The notes beneath the pieces are model-generated. The model worked only from the letters and a program-made list of their open reading frames with translations, was not told where the DNA came from and searched no databases. The position numbers were made by a program, and so were the translations under genes. Positions 20,801-32,816 of a stretch of 64,000 nucleotides of DNA are shown piece by piece (position 1 is the first letter of the stretch; the number at the start of each line of letters is the position of its first letter). Source of the stretch: Gloeopeniophorella convolvens (Eukaryota > Basidiomycota > Agaricomycetes > Russulales); the NCBI GenBank assembly GCA_022496205.1, contig WTXD01000028.1, positions 248,001 through 312,000 of the forward strand, given 5' to 3'.

Positions 20801-23770
20801 ACGACTTGGAGGGGGTGACATTGCTTAGCAAAGAACCAAGGTAGCCGACAATGTGGTATATAGACCCATCGCCGCCAACGCCCGGTGGATCGTTATACGC
20901 GCGCAAGGCGGCTAGAGAACTAACCGAAAGAGGTTCAAATGAAGCGATGAGTTGTCCCATGACAGATCTGAACAGGGGAAGAACGCCGTCATCGTCGAAG
21001 TATGCGGATAGGACCTCCTTATACAGCGAATCCAAGAAATTGACGGACTTTGGGCTCTCAGGTGGCAGTTTGAGAAGTTGACTGACCCGCTGGGGCGAAG
21101 TCCATCCGGCCGGACCGAACTGGACGTAATTGCAAGCAACAGCCGCCCACTGGAAGGAATTCTCAGCCTTCTGGGCAAGTGCAGCTTTGTGCTCCTCAAG
21201 AAGGTCAGGGCTCGTGCCGAGCTGGTGACGGACAAAGGCATAGATATCATCGCGCGTCTGACGGGATAGCTCTAGGTCATCCATATGGCATATTTCAGCT
21301 ATTGTCGGCGGATCCAGATGACTGAAGGCATCTACAATGTCTTTCTCTGGCCGTGAGGTGATGAGGATGCGGAAGGTGTCCGGGAGCTTGGAGATGTGAC
21401 TGGCAAGGAAGGAATGCAACCCATCCCTACCGGATGCGTCTCCTGATTCATCCAGTGCGTCGATTACGATGAAAATGGGGCCGATTAGGGGGGACTCTTG
21501 GAGTGGACGAAGTAGCATAGACTTGAATGGGGTGTTACGATCTCGCGCGCCGAGGACAAGAGCCGCGTTCTCGTCGATTATCTTCGCGAGGGACGCCTTG
21601 AACGTTGGATATCGATCTGCGAGATTGCGTGCAATCCCAGAGAAGAGGCGCTGGGCGGGACTATCGGACTGCTCCGTCTTCGCCGTGAGTCGCAGGAAGA
21701 CGAATGAAGAGGCGAGGCGATGCGTTTCCTCAAATTGACACGCCACTTCATTCGCGATTGAGGACTTCCCCGTCCCTGCTTGTCCAAAAAGCACGAGCGC
21801 GCGGGGGGATTCAGGGTTGTTCACCCAATGGGTGATATGATTTAGGAATGCCACGCGAGTCCCCGGGATGCACCTCTTGTCTTCGCTGTGGCGTGCTCCC
21901 TTTGGATACGGAATATTTGCCAGTTTCACAGCCAGACCTACGTAGATTTCAGTCATTATGCACAGCGACTGAGCTGCTAGGGTGATGCATACCGATGCCA
22001 GCGACGGAACCCGCCAATTTCTCGAGCTCGCGTGAGAGCTCAGCCACAGCCATCTGAGTGTTGATAGCAGCATGGTCCAGAAAGGCGCGCCGGAGCTCGA
22101 CGAGCGTCTCGCTGTAGCGTTTGACTTGGCCACTGGCGTTGTCGCCCATATTCTTCACAAGCCGTTGCCCTTCGGACGATACACTCATATTAGATGGGCG
22201 AGTGAGGTGAAGACAAGATTCAGACTGACAAAATGACGTGTCCTTCGCGTAAGCCTGGATCAAATCTCCACACGCGCCTACGTGACGCAGCATTTGCTTC
22301 ATGATTTCAAGCTGAGTGCTTCCTTGCAGGAGGCTCGTCAGGTCTTCTGCCTCCTTCGCAAGGTCGAACGCGTATTGGATGGCGGCCAGCAAGGTCTTGA
22401 AGTTTTCGTCACGTTCAACTTGAGCGATAAATGTCTGATGCCGCATTGTGGGATCAGGCTAACAGCTAGAAGGTCCAGGAAGCGGGATTACGTACCTTTG
22501 GGATGCACGACAGGATGCTCCATGCCATCTTCGCCCAAGGGTGAATCTAGCGGAAAATCTCCAGTTCAACGCTAGGCATCAAACCAATGAATGACGGCAC
22601 TACCTCCGCAATCTTATCCACCACGTCGACTACAAGCTTGACGTTATCGAGAACGACTTCCCAAGTGTCATAGAGGTCAGCGACTTTCTCTAGCTGGTCC
22701 GGCGCTTCGTCTGCAGCCTCTACCAGCTTCTGCGGGCGATTCGAGGCAGGCTTCATGCTGTCAAACACTTTCCTGGTTCGCGCCAGCTTTTTTCCCATCA
22801 CTTGCATTGAGTCTGCTGAGTTGAAATCATCCGAGGATGTATTCCTTTCGGGCGGCGATCCAGGTTCGGCGCCTTCTAATGCACTAGGCGCCGGAAGTGC
22901 CTCAGGAGAGCTGACTGATCCGGACGTCGCACGCTGAGGCGCCTCCGGTAGGGCGATAGAGAGTACTAGCGTTGTTTTTCGATTTGGATCAAAAGGAATA
23001 TCGAACTCTGTATGAAGTATGAAAGGTGAGCACGCCGCCGGGTCAACGAATCTACGAAGGACACACCCTGGGCGCGAGATGAGCGAATTGACTCGAACGG
23101 TATCGCCAGGAACCCTAGGCGGACATCCCCCAGTAGCATTCGCCGTGCAAAAACGTGCAGGATAAGACGGGAAGAGGGGTCTATGGTCCTGCGAACGCGC
23201 GTTCAGATTGGAATGAGGGAGAGAGAGTAACATGTCGCACAAGCCAGAGAGGATCTCGTTCCATTCCACCGACTGTCTCATGCTTCGAATGGCGGACGTC
23301 TTTTTGATCTTCGATCCATCTGTCGCAGTGACGTAGTACTTTCGCTCTTTCTTGAGGAAAAGTGTTTTAAGGTGGGGCAATCCGTCTGCTCGGACGACTG
23401 ACGCAAGACAATGTTTGAGCGTGACGAGTTCGTCGAGTCCGATCAACGCGCACCTATCAGTGTGGGATGAACAGGGCTTGGCTGCCGCTGGGAGTTATCG
23501 AGGGCCCGCCCGTGAAGTTGCTCCCCATCACCTGGTGGGACGCTCCTGGAAGATCTCGAAAGTCAGACAGCGAGCGTCATGATAAGGGATTTTGCACTCA
23601 CGGATTTGACTCCATTCTTCACTTGTTCTTTTGGCTGAACGCGCGCGGGACGTAATAGGCTGGGGACGAGGTTGAGATAGGGAAGAGGGACTGGAAGGAT
23701 GGAGCGAAGAGTACGATGCGCAGGACTTTGGGCAGTGGGCGTCCTGTGAACACGTTTTGAGTAGCACTCA
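17802..23770 (-). CDS. NACHT-WD40 NLR (HET-E/NWD type), copy 1
   Basis: Intracellular STAND NTPase, the family of fungal incompatibility and immune-type receptors: ligand sensing by the WD40 domain triggers nucleotide-dependent oligomerisation. In order there is a C2-like N-terminal region (YYVTATDGSKIKKTSAI, then EFDIPFDP), a helical region (LTSLLQGSTQLEIMKQML), then NACHT with Walker A GQAGTGKSS (about 21780), Walker B IFIVIDALDES and sensor ILITSRPEKDI. A linker (YHLPELDTLVPWITDALKF) starts at 20315 after a short intron. There are 14 WD40 repeats to 18315 and a last exon (18186-17802) with GELLMWIPEPHRT and LDLSRFVHGRNWTQC. Compared with copy 2, the stop after the WTQC region is lost and the protein runs on about 40 residues. 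The start codon is not resolved: the conserved 5' frame (ERSIADFLLC, HRTPTAQ) has no ATG before 23.8 kb, so an upstream exon is likely. No frame break was found from 23446 onward. Confidence 0.85.
18315..20069 (-). repeat. WD40 tandem array, 14 units of 129 nt
   Basis: Fourteen units of 43 residues follow the pattern SVAFSPDGRRIASGS-x-D-x-TIRVWDAETG with PFTGHT-xxV. Units are near-identical except at a few positions: before and after the Asp of GSxDx and just after GHT. Fourteen units would build two seven-bladed propellers. Confidence 0.9.
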
Positions 23771-23830
23771 TGATGCCGAAAGTCACAAAGAAGAAAGTCG
23801 GCGATAGACCGCTCGCCTATACACCAAATG

Positions 23831-25719
23831 CGTCAAGCAAGCGTCAAGGGCCCGGGTGGGTAAGTGTGCTCGGCTTCGTAAACACTTCCATCGTGTGGCA
23901 GGCCAACTCCAACTGATAGCCGGTTGTAGTCGCTGCAACAATCCGCAGCGATACAGTCAATTGTCGAGTCATCGGAGACAAGGCTCGACAGGACGAGCCT
24001 AATGTCGGCGGACGAGCTCAGCACTCAGCAGTTGGGGTCCGGAGGCCGGGATGTCACATGACTCCGTCGCTGCCAGTCAAGTTTCCGTTTCTCTTCCGAG
24101 GTGTTCGCCTTTTGTTCGCCATCGCATCGCTCGTCACCAGAGTCGGTTACCACGCCCGAATGGCTGCCAGTGCGCGCCCCTGCAAAGCCCATATGCACGC
24201 TGTGCAGGCAGCGGTGCACGAACACGCCGAGCGGCTGCGGCCCGCCGGGAGGGCTGCGCGGCGCTGGGAGGGGCGCTGCGCCAGAAGGCTGAACATCCCG
24301 CGGCAAGAGCTGGGGATACCATGGACCATACGGAGGTGCATATTATGAAGTCCGAAGCGCGTGGCGCAGGCCAGGTCACTGCCGTCGTCGTTGTCATCGT
24401 TGGGCGCCGGGAGAGTTGCGTCTGAAGCGTAGCCGTTAGGACAGGGACCGGAATGTGTCTGTAAAGGTGCGCTCTCGCAGCTTGGACGTAGAATAAATAC
24501 TCACGTGGGCGCGGAGTCGCACAGCCGTCTTCCCTGCTCCATCTCGCTCAAGGCGGCGAGCATCAACTGGCAGATTGCTGAAGGCGCCAGCCAGTTCGTC
24601 AGATCTGGGGAGGAACCAGCCAAGGCCGCACTTCCTCACTTTCTTGCCCCGGCAGCACAGCACCTCTTGTTGATCGGATCGGCGTCCTAGGCTGAGGCAT
24701 AACTGGCATCCCTGTCGCTGGGCCAGCAAGTGGCGTTAGCACGCTGCGCTGTTGGCTGCGCTCGTCTTCTGGAGCCGTCCACACGGCTGTTCGTGCAACT
24801 GCGGAACCGTCTGCAATGTTGTCGAAAACGCGACGGGACTGACACAACGTACATTCAATTGCAAGGCGGGCGAACCGATGAACAACAGGAGACTCACGAC
24901 TCGGTGCCAGGAAAAGGCTTACTTATGTAATTGTGATGCAGGCGAGTCCCGTGCAGTTGTGAGTGATTGACGGATTTTGTAGGGTCCGCCATGGTGAACC
25001 GTCCAGAGGTCTTCGTAGCTTCGGAAGACGGAATCACGGATACGTGACTACGCAGGAAGAAAGGACACTGGCAGGCTCTACTCGGTCATTCGCAAGCAAT
25101 GAAGGTTTGGCAGTGACGATGGACTAGCAAAAGCACTCCATACTGGCAACAAAGAACGCAACCACGTACCACTGCAATGCAGGATGTACCAAATACAGAC
25201 TCATTGGTTACAACGGACGGCAACACTCATCTGAGCAGCTCACGTTTGTTGTTTGGCGCTGTGCATCACGGTCGGCCAGGATGTATTGAACGACATTGGG
25301 GCACTGCAGCAGATCAAGCACGTGCACGGATTCCCACAGGTGCGGGCGCCGCTTGGCATAATTCTGTGCATTGATCGTCGACGCCCGACGAAGACTCAAG
25401 CACTCAATATTCAGTGGCTAGCAGAGCCTGTAAGCACCACGGCGGTAGCAGACAACAAGTGCGTTCAACGGCCACCTGTGACGGGTTCGTCATAAGTACC
25501 TAAAACTATTGATAAATACACTGTCACGAGTGCTATCCCCAACACCACGGCAGCTCTACTATGCGTTGGAGTGGCGCATGTTCAATGATCAACCAAGTAG
25601 ACGAAATAGATCGCCGAGGCTGCTGCAGGCTGTTCCGACCGCCCTTCGCCGACGGGAAAGATGCAACGCCATACCTCTCACGATTCCAGTCCATAGCTTT
25701 CGCTTCACAACTTTCCAGA
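23831..25719. other. No gene recognised
   Basis: Short frames on both strands have no family motifs. It lies between the NLR 5' end and the VPS68-type remnant. Possible gene remains near 24500-24850 on the minus strand could not be identified. Confidence 0.45.
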
Positions 25720-26365
25720 ACCGCGCTGACGGCATCCACGTCGGGCTCTGCACGATCCAGAGCACGATGACGGGGAGCATGAACGAGACGTTCGCCGCAA
25801 CGTTTGCGTAGCCGTAGCGCTGGTACTGCTGCTGGTAGCCGGGAATGACATGCTCGAGCACGAGCAGTGCCTGCAGGTGGGGGTATCAGTCAGTAGCACA
25901 CAAGATGGAATAGTGGAGCGACGCACGACGCTCGCCAGCCATGAACGCGAATCCGACAAAGAGGATGAGCCGCGTGGGCCACACCACCCGCGCGTCGCCA
26001 AAGCCTACGCCACTGCACACGGGTCCTTATCGACCACGTTCGTGACGAGCATGCCGAGCAGCGCACGGCGGTGGCGCCCAGTCGGCGAAGGTGACGTGCA
26101 CGGATACGGGGTAGTCCGGCTCGCCGTGCGGCGGGTGGGCGTGCGCGGAGAAAATCGCGGCATCGAAGAAGGTCCACAGGCAGAGCGAGAACTGCGCGAG
26201 CGGGGTGAGTAGGGTGGCGAGGGGAGGGAGAGGGTGCTTACAAGGCCGCCGCCGGCGAGGTAGATGCCTGAGTGCGGCGGTGCTTGCCTAGGATAATGTT
26301 GTCCAGGAACGGGAAGGGTTCACGTGGACCCTGCGCAGGTTGTGATCAGAGTGCGGGAGCGACAT
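25720..26365 (-). pseudogene. Decayed VPS68/TMEM50-family membrane protein gene
   Basis: VPS68/TMEM50 proteins are small four-pass membrane proteins of the endosomal/vacuolar sorting pathway. The remnant starts MSLPHSDHNLRRV at 26365 and soon hits a stop (TAG near 26290). Recognisable blocks follow on the minus strand: SGIYLAGGG, QFSLCLWTFFDAAIFSAHAH (about 26210-26150), HVTFADWAP, LLGMLVTNVVDKD, VWPTRLILFVGFAFMAG (about 25990-25935), VLEHVIPGY and YGYANVAANVSFMLPVIVLW (about 25830-25760). The order and hydrophobic pattern match the family. At least three frame changes (near 26290, 26070 and 26020) and in-frame stops break it, and they do not sit at good splice sites. Loss, rather than introns, is the better reading, although sequence error could contribute. 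Confidence 0.75.
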
Positions 26366-26399
26366 GGGAGATGGTGGTCGTGATCGTCGGTGGTGACCT

Positions 26400-28009
26400 G
26401 TGGTGATGTCGTCCTCGTGGCGTCGTTGATAACGAGGTCACCGGCACGACTGGAGCGTGGGAAGCTGATTAAATTACGTAATGCGCTCTCAGAGGGCGGA
26501 TTTTTCCATCCCTGCTTCTTTCACTCTGAGCCCAGCGTCATGCACGGCGTTCACCGAGGCTTTCATAGATAGGATTACAGACGCACTGAGGATGGTGCTT
26601 CAACCGGAGATGTCGGGGCTGAGCAGGGTGTTCCAGGTGCGTAATGCCGGAAGGCGATTGCACACTATGATGACGCTCATGCGCCGTTCAGCAGGGACAA
26701 CGTTTCGATCAATTGTATTGGCAAAACATCAAAGAAGAGTCTGCGGCCGAAAACTGCATTCCGTCACGTTCTCTGCTGTTCCGCAGTCGTATCATCCATG
26801 CCAGGAGTGGGCGAGGAACCGGCGCCTTGACGGATAGGCGGACGCGCGGACGCTGGAAGGCACATCGCACCGCACTGGCCACACATCTCGCCCCATGTAC
26901 AACATCAGCAATTCGCGTTACCGTGGAACGAGCCCCAAAGTTGAAAACCAGATTTGTCCGCCGGCCTGTGAGTGCATTCGGTGGCGCCTAATATTGTCAG
27001 GGCGGTATATTGGCCTCCCCATCCCGAAAGAGATTTGCAACGGCGCCCTGCAAACGACAGCGCAGCGGTCGCGTGAATGACGACATGCGAACCTAAATAG
27101 CCCAGAGTTCGGTGGTGCGTGGAGAGGTCCACGTTGAGTTCCACTGGCTCGGTTGATGCTGCATGTATTTGATTAGTATCTCAGTAGGCCCGCTCTTTGT
27201 ATGCATGTCTGTCACGCATCAATGGCATGAAATAGCAGTTTATTTTCCTCGGCCACCTCGAATGAGGACACAGGATGACCAATTCCGATTAACGAGGGGG
27301 AAACCTACGCCCATGTATCTACATGTCCTATTATATCCTAGACTGGCGGCGCACCGGCGGTCCACACGCCTTACGAGGTCCTGAGTAGAGTCTAGACGAC
27401 GCTATGACTCCTTAGCCTACGGTCAAAGCATTGCTTCCATGAGGACCCACGCCGCTTCTTAGAAACTGGCGCTGCATGCAACTGACGCCACCGCACGCGC
27501 TCCCAGCCAAGCAATGGTCGAGTTGAGCAGGCCCATAGCACCGGACGAGAAGCCAATGGACGGAGCCGACGTGCGTAGGAGAGCTTGGCTGATGGTAGCG
27601 GCGACGACGCGAGAGAGCTGTTGCGTGAAGGAACGAACCAGAGTAACACAAAAAGACACTAGGGAACGCTATTGACCATGGTCAATTTGGGTACCCGCAT
27701 CAAGACGATATAAATGGCCTACGTTGCTTCGGGGAACCGGATTCTCGCGGATGGAAATTTGGAGTCATTGCCGTCTTGGACTTTCCTTGGGCCCGAAAAT
27801 CTGGTAAACCTTCGCGCAGTTGAACAATTTCCGCTGGATGGCAACAGTGACGTGCCCTCAGCTAGGCAAGGGGGTAAAGACCAAGGGAAACAGGCGCCAG
27901 CACCAGCAACGCAGGGGACGTCCGAGCTGCAGCAGCATTTGGATAGACAGAATCGATTTTCGTCAGTGGCGAGGTTATCGTCATTGTGTGAGACAGCGAG
28001 GTCGGCTCT
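26400..28009. other. No gene recognised
   Basis: Open frames here, including one on the minus strand at 27660-27460 with a hydrophobic C-terminal half, show no family motif. It ends where duplication A copy 2 begins. Confidence 0.45.
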
Positions 28010-28417
28010 AGGTGGTCGTGAACAAGCGCCTGAGCCTCAAGGCCTCAAGACGCGTCTCGGAGCCGCCCTCGGCCAAACCCGACGGCGCGCTCGCGCTCGC
28101 GTGCACGTGACTTCGCAATACCGTTCCCTCAATGATTGTCCCGCGTCCCGAGCTCAGACTCTATCGACCGACGCGACCCTACGCGACATGACGCGACTGA
28201 CACCCGGGTCCACACAGGTAGCAACCTGGTCGCCTCATAAACTGTCCCGCAGAGCACCGACGCAGACCCCGGTCCCCAGGGCATGCTCTACACAGCTCTA
28301 AGACACGATTTGCGGCACGATGATCGTATTCAGATGTAACTCTAATTGAGAAAATGTAGCATCGACACATGTAAAGACGTTCCGTTAACTATTACTGAAC
28401 CCAACATTTGATTGGCT

Positions 28418-29548
28418 CTAATGAAGCACGCCATCTGGATAGACCGCGGCCCAGCTCGGGCGCGCGGCGAATGCGTCCCAGTACGCCCTGATCTTGGGGT
28501 TAATAGGCCCGTACGTCTTCTCGAGCGTGGAGAGCCCATCCTCTGCCTTCTTCGCACCCAGGATGAACGACATATGCGCAAGCCACGCCATGACATGGAA
28601 GTCGTCAACACCGGGCTCCGCGCCGCCGATGAACGGGCCCTCCGTGATGGCCGCCGGGATTGTCTCGAGGTAGAAAACCTTGACGCTCTCCTAGAGCTGC
28701 GTCGAGCGCGCGAAGAAGCCTTGCTTCACCTCCTCGGGCGCGCCGCCATTCAGCAGCGCGTGCAAGCCCGAGATGGCCGCGACCTTGCCGTCGTACCACG
28801 GCTTGTTCAGCGCCTGCGCCTCGGGCGTCGCCGCCCACTTCTTGAGGCCGGCGAGTCCTACGGGGGAACGGAGTTGAGGACGCGGACGGAGCGCTTAGAT
28901 ATACATGGTACTGTAAAGGTGACGTACGATTCGTGGTGAAAAAGTTGATGAAGCCCTTGGACGCCTTTGCGAGTTCCTCGTCATTTCGCTGATACATAAA
29001 AGCAATCAGCAATTCAATTGATCAGGATTATGGGGAAATCCTCACCGATGCGGCGAATGCAAAGTTGGGGTCGAGCTTGTCCTCGTGGACTTCAACCGTG
29101 ATCGCAGTCGCGGGCGCCACCTTCTTAGATGAGAGGGACGCGATGTGGTTGACTACATCGATGGTATTGGTGTACGCCTTGCCCTGGTGGGTGAGAGTCG
29201 GGAGCGTAGCGTTGGGGTTCTGTCGAGGAATGTATATCAGCGGGTGCGGACAAGTGCATGTACGCATCTCCAGCGACTTACGATCTTGACGAACTCAGGG
29301 TCGAAGTTCTCGCCCTCGATGGCATTCACACGCTTGGTCTCGACATCGACACCGAGCTCGACGCTGCGCAGAGTGCACTTAGTCACATATCTCCAAGCGC
29401 AGGAAAGAACTGGACGCACATAGCAATGCGAGCGGGCGTGCACCAGATGGAGTGCTCGAGAGTGTAGAAGACGGGCTATCGCGCACGGGTCGTCAGTGGA
29501 CGTACGGTGAGATCCGAGAGTGCTCCATGGGCTGCTCACTTTGGACAT
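28418..29548 (-). pseudogene. GST-like gene copy 2 with an internal nonsense codon
   Basis: The exon structure is the same as in copy 1: ATG at 29548 (MSK exon), PVFYTLEHSIWCTPARIA, VELGVDVETKRVNAIEGE, NPNATLPTLTHQGKAYTNT, RNDEELAKASKGFINFFTT, FIGGAEPGVDDFHVMAWL, YWDAFAARPSWAAVYPDG and TAG at 28420-28418. The conserved Trp codon of the QLWDNV block is TAG here (28693-28691), so the reading frame stops in the C-terminal helical domain. All other blocks and splice sites appear intact and changes elsewhere are mild, which suggests recent inactivation or an error at one base. If translated, the product lacks about 90 residues and would probably not fold as a GST. Confidence 0.8.
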
Positions 29549-29635
29549 AGCGAACTGTGAGTATGCGAGAGGACAGATGAAGTGCTTGTCTTCAGTAAAT
29601 GGATCCTGATCCTGATTGCCCCCAGCGGTGCCCTC

Positions 29636-29641
29636 TTTATA
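29636..29641 (-). promoter_or_regulatory. TATA box of GST copy 2
   Basis: TATAAA on the minus strand lies about 90 nt upstream of the ATG at 29548, in the same position as in copy 1. Confidence 0.6.
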
Positions 29642-29812
29642 CGTTCGCGCTTGCTATCCACTCTGGCATACATGCGCGCCGCAGTGGGGGCCCCCGCGGG
29701 CGCGGAACCAGGCCTTCAGGCCATAGTGCGTGCCGAGTCCGATAAACCGTGCGTCACATGGCCGATGCATGCTTGCGACCAGGGTTCGCTGGTAAAACCT
29801 GGTAAACCTCTC

Positions 29813-29827
29813 AGTCAGACTGACTAA
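29813..29827. promoter_or_regulatory. Conserved palindromic AP-1/YRE-like element upstream of GST copy 2
   Basis: The 15-mer AGTCAGACTGACTAA is identical to the one at 15268-15282, about 265 nt upstream of the ATG. Confidence 0.5.
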
Positions 29828-30349
29828 GTCACGGTAAGCAGGCACGTGAGGGGCCTGAGAGATCCCGTGATGGGGAGGACTTGCTTTTTGCATTGAACGA
29901 CCAGCCTCAGCCCTTCGAGTCTGGCTTCAGTCACCTTACTTGAAGGCAACCAGATCTTGGTGTGTACCTGCGCTTTTCTGCCGTCTCTCCAATCCGTCGC
30001 AGAGTTCCGAAAACCAGACCAGAGTGTCGCCTTGGGCTGGCTTTCGACCGCGCAAATGATCACAAGTCACATCTGATCCACCTGTACGACGCTCGATGAG
30101 GCATCATTCTCAGGCTTATTGATCTAAACGGTACGTGGGAAGTGTGACAGTACCTTGAGACGACGACAACGACAACATCCGGCGGCACAGCACTGCCATC
30201 TTGACGACTGTGCCTCGGGCTGAACGGCACGCCCTTGTCATCTCCGATCGGCAACGGGCTTTAATGGGCCCCTCACGAGCCCCAGACGCCAGCGCGATGC
30301 CTCAGCGTACATACGTCAGGCCGTGAGCTTGGGAACGTATAGCGTAGTT

Positions 30350-31680
30350 GAGTGACGAGAGATGTGAGCATCCTTCGGAAATCTTGCTTCTTAGAGTCGC
30401 GAAAGTCGAAGTCAAAGTACACCACAGTGGAGTCTGATTCGCCTGAGTGTAGGGGTCAAAGTTTTATTATTATGGTAGAGCTGTTCAGAGATGTCAGTGC
30501 CGGTAAGTATAGACTATACAGGCATCGATATTACCACAGGACGCTCTTTCAAAATCCTGCTTCGGTCACCAGGAGACACGATGAGATGCGGTGATATGAC
30601 ATAAGGGAAACCCAAGACGCCCACGTTTGCTATGTATCCACATCAAGGATCCTGCTTTTATCCACGCCTCAGATACAGGGCCCTCGAGGAACCGCGCGGA
30701 CGTTCCGGCGTGATGTCTTTTGCACGCTAAGATACGGTCCGTTGATGGGTCTGCCGAATCTAACCATTGACGATAACGACTTTGCAGATCACCCCCTACA
30801 TAAGAATCAGTCAGTTGCAACCATCGAGACTAATCAGAGCGTCAGACGAACGTTTCATTACATCTTGACCGTTCAAGACCTGCTGTTGATCTCTACAGTA
30901 TCACTGTACGTTTGAGCTGCTATCATCAAGTACCCCCCCACCCCCCGCGTGAGCGTATCCACGTGGCCACCCCCTTCAGGGCGTCTTCTCGAATTTCTCT
31001 GAACAGGAATAGGTCCAGATCGCGCAACGAAAGAAACGTCAGGCTCACTCGGCTTGCCTAGTTCGATCTCCTTGGTCGCGGGGGCGAAATTTGACAACGT
31101 TTCAATGACGACTTCCACAGCGACCTTTGCGGTGGGGCCAGGGAGTGGCGCTCAATCACAGATCTCGAGGCGTACAAGAAAGCTCTTGATGGAGTCGAAA
31201 AGATTGATGAGGGTATCGCCAATCTTTCTCGCAGTCTGACCCATTTGTGAGCTGCGGCAGATATCCGGGCGTACCATGACGTATACTACATACCTTAAGA
31301 AGGTTCCCGACGCAGCTCAGGATTGCCTAGGCGGGTGAAAACGCCTGTTGAATAACGGATACCCCGAGCGGCATGCAATTCAAATGATGGAGAGGACTCA
31401 CCAATCCCAGACATCCGTCGAGGATCCCTTTTTCTGACAGCGAAGAACGGGGCTCACGATCTTTCGCGGCCTCCAACACCTTGTGCAGTTTTCCTCGACG
31501 GATTGCGTACTTTTTCAATAAGGCCAATTAATCTTGAATATATCTATCACGGTATCGATGGAGTTGTAGCGTCCTGGTTTCGCAGCAAGCTGGCGGGTAT
31601 AAGGCAGGATCGAGGACGATCTGGGGGGCTCGACAAAGTTGATTGGGGGGGCATAGTGGAAAGCACTATGATCAGGTTCC
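30350..31680 (-). pseudogene. Truncated remnant of a Goodbye-NACHT NLR
   Basis: This matches the first third of the ankyrin NLR genes at 49.2-58.3 kb, at DNA level and with introns in the same places. From the 5' end (31680) it keeps the Goodbye-like domain pieces (NSIDTVIDIF, KKYAIRRGKLHKVLEAA, about 31500), then the region near 31110 resembling the CHxATKEIE segment, then the linker (WLDSADPSTDRILACKRHH and GSLMWIHSKR, about 30770-30630), then the P-loop micro-exon and finally FDFRDSKKQDFRR at about 30370. The P-loop Gly is replaced by a TGA stop (30551-30549, reading P-G-F-stop-K-S). The sequence then ends abruptly at the boundary with duplication A. Retained introns show it is a DNA-level copy, not a retrocopy. 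Confidence 0.8.
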
Positions 31681-32816
31681 TGCTTCCAGGACAAGCCCTT
31701 GTGGGTAGTCGACCAGCTTCAAGTGGGAGTAAGGGCGAGGACACGTGTGTGACTCCCCGCTTTTACACGGGCATAGCCACTGGTGCGAGGAATAGCTGCT
31801 CAGAGTCAATCCCAACGGCGCTTTGCCCGACCATCTTTAGAGCGGACCCACAAGAACAGCCACACCTGTTCCCTTCTCCCGCGCTTGCTCCTCCCCCCGA
31901 CCCTGCAGTTACCTAGATATGGCTCGGAAGCGACGCGATTGAATGAGTGAGTACGTTTTACGGTAGCCCGCCGGGGCGAATGGCAGGACCGTGCGACGCG
32001 CGTCGCAGGGCTGGAATGAAGCTGAGCTGGTCCAGGTTTGAAACCGTTGGGAGAACATACCTGCGGGGTCCAATTCCTCGTTATCGCGGTGAGAAGGCTT
32101 CTGCCTATGACTCAGGATACGAGGGAGTGCAGCACAATGACTTGCGCGGCTGCGCTATGACAATTTGAGCCAGTTGTCGAAACCCGCGAAACCCGATGCC
32201 AAGTCAGTTTGTCACGTGCCACTGAGCCCTGCTCTTCGCGCGCAACCGCGCCGCGACAGGCCGCGACCTGCCACGACCTCCCTTGCACCGCAAACATACT
32301 TAGTGCGATTATTTTGACTTTCCTTTGGACCGCATGGATACCCTCGAGCGCAACGATGATATTCTACGCCACTGTTCGGGATATTGATTCCCCAACGCAA
32401 TTCTCCCTTTCTTTTGAAGGCAGGATGCCTCGTAATCTGGAAGGCTCATGAATGGTATGCCTAGTGTTGCGCATAGCAGAACCAGAAGCTGCATTAAATC
32501 ACATCCTCGCAGCCGTTTAGAGTATCAATCCGCCTCCCCCCCCCCCGAATATGCCTCTCTGAGGCCGGTGATTCATTTTCTTGGGGATACAGGGCCGGAA
32601 GGCGACAGCGCATCGACAGCCGCCGTGGTAGCACGTCCGCGAAGCGCAGCGGTGGAGCCAGTGCAGCCAAGTGGGGGCAGAGCAGAGTCCCCTCGCACGT
32701 CGGTGCGCCCCACTAATGATCGAGACCAGTGCGCCACCTGATCCATCCTTCTGGCAGTACCAACACATCCCCTTCCTCCCCCTCCCGGCCACATTCAACC
32801 CGAGCTCCTTCGACGC

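Larger units (their letters stand above)
17330..23830. repeat. Segmental duplication B, copy 1 (NACHT-WD40 module)
   Basis: It aligns by eye with about 35690-40910 in the same orientation, through 3' flank, coding exons, introns and 5' region. The main length differences are inside the WD40 array (14 versus 7 repeats) and in the 3' flank. Confidence 0.85.
28010..30345. repeat. Segmental duplication A, copy 2 (GST module)
   Basis: Partner of 13430-15765. Near its left edge there is an 8-bp tandem duplication (GCCTCAAG twice, about 28030) not present in copy 1. It ends directly against the truncated NLR remnant at 30350. Confidence 0.85.

Noticed and set aside
24025..24850. Minus-strand frames with charged peptides (for example GDERCDGEQKANTSEE)
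   Set aside because: Too short, no motif, no joinable neighbours.
27392..27659. A small membrane protein on the minus strand
   Set aside because: Three overlapping frames are equally open, none has a family motif, and no splice structure is visible.
28418..29548. GST copies as eEF1B-gamma
   Set aside because: The GST halves are similar in style but there is no downstream EF1G domain; the frame ends after the GST fold.
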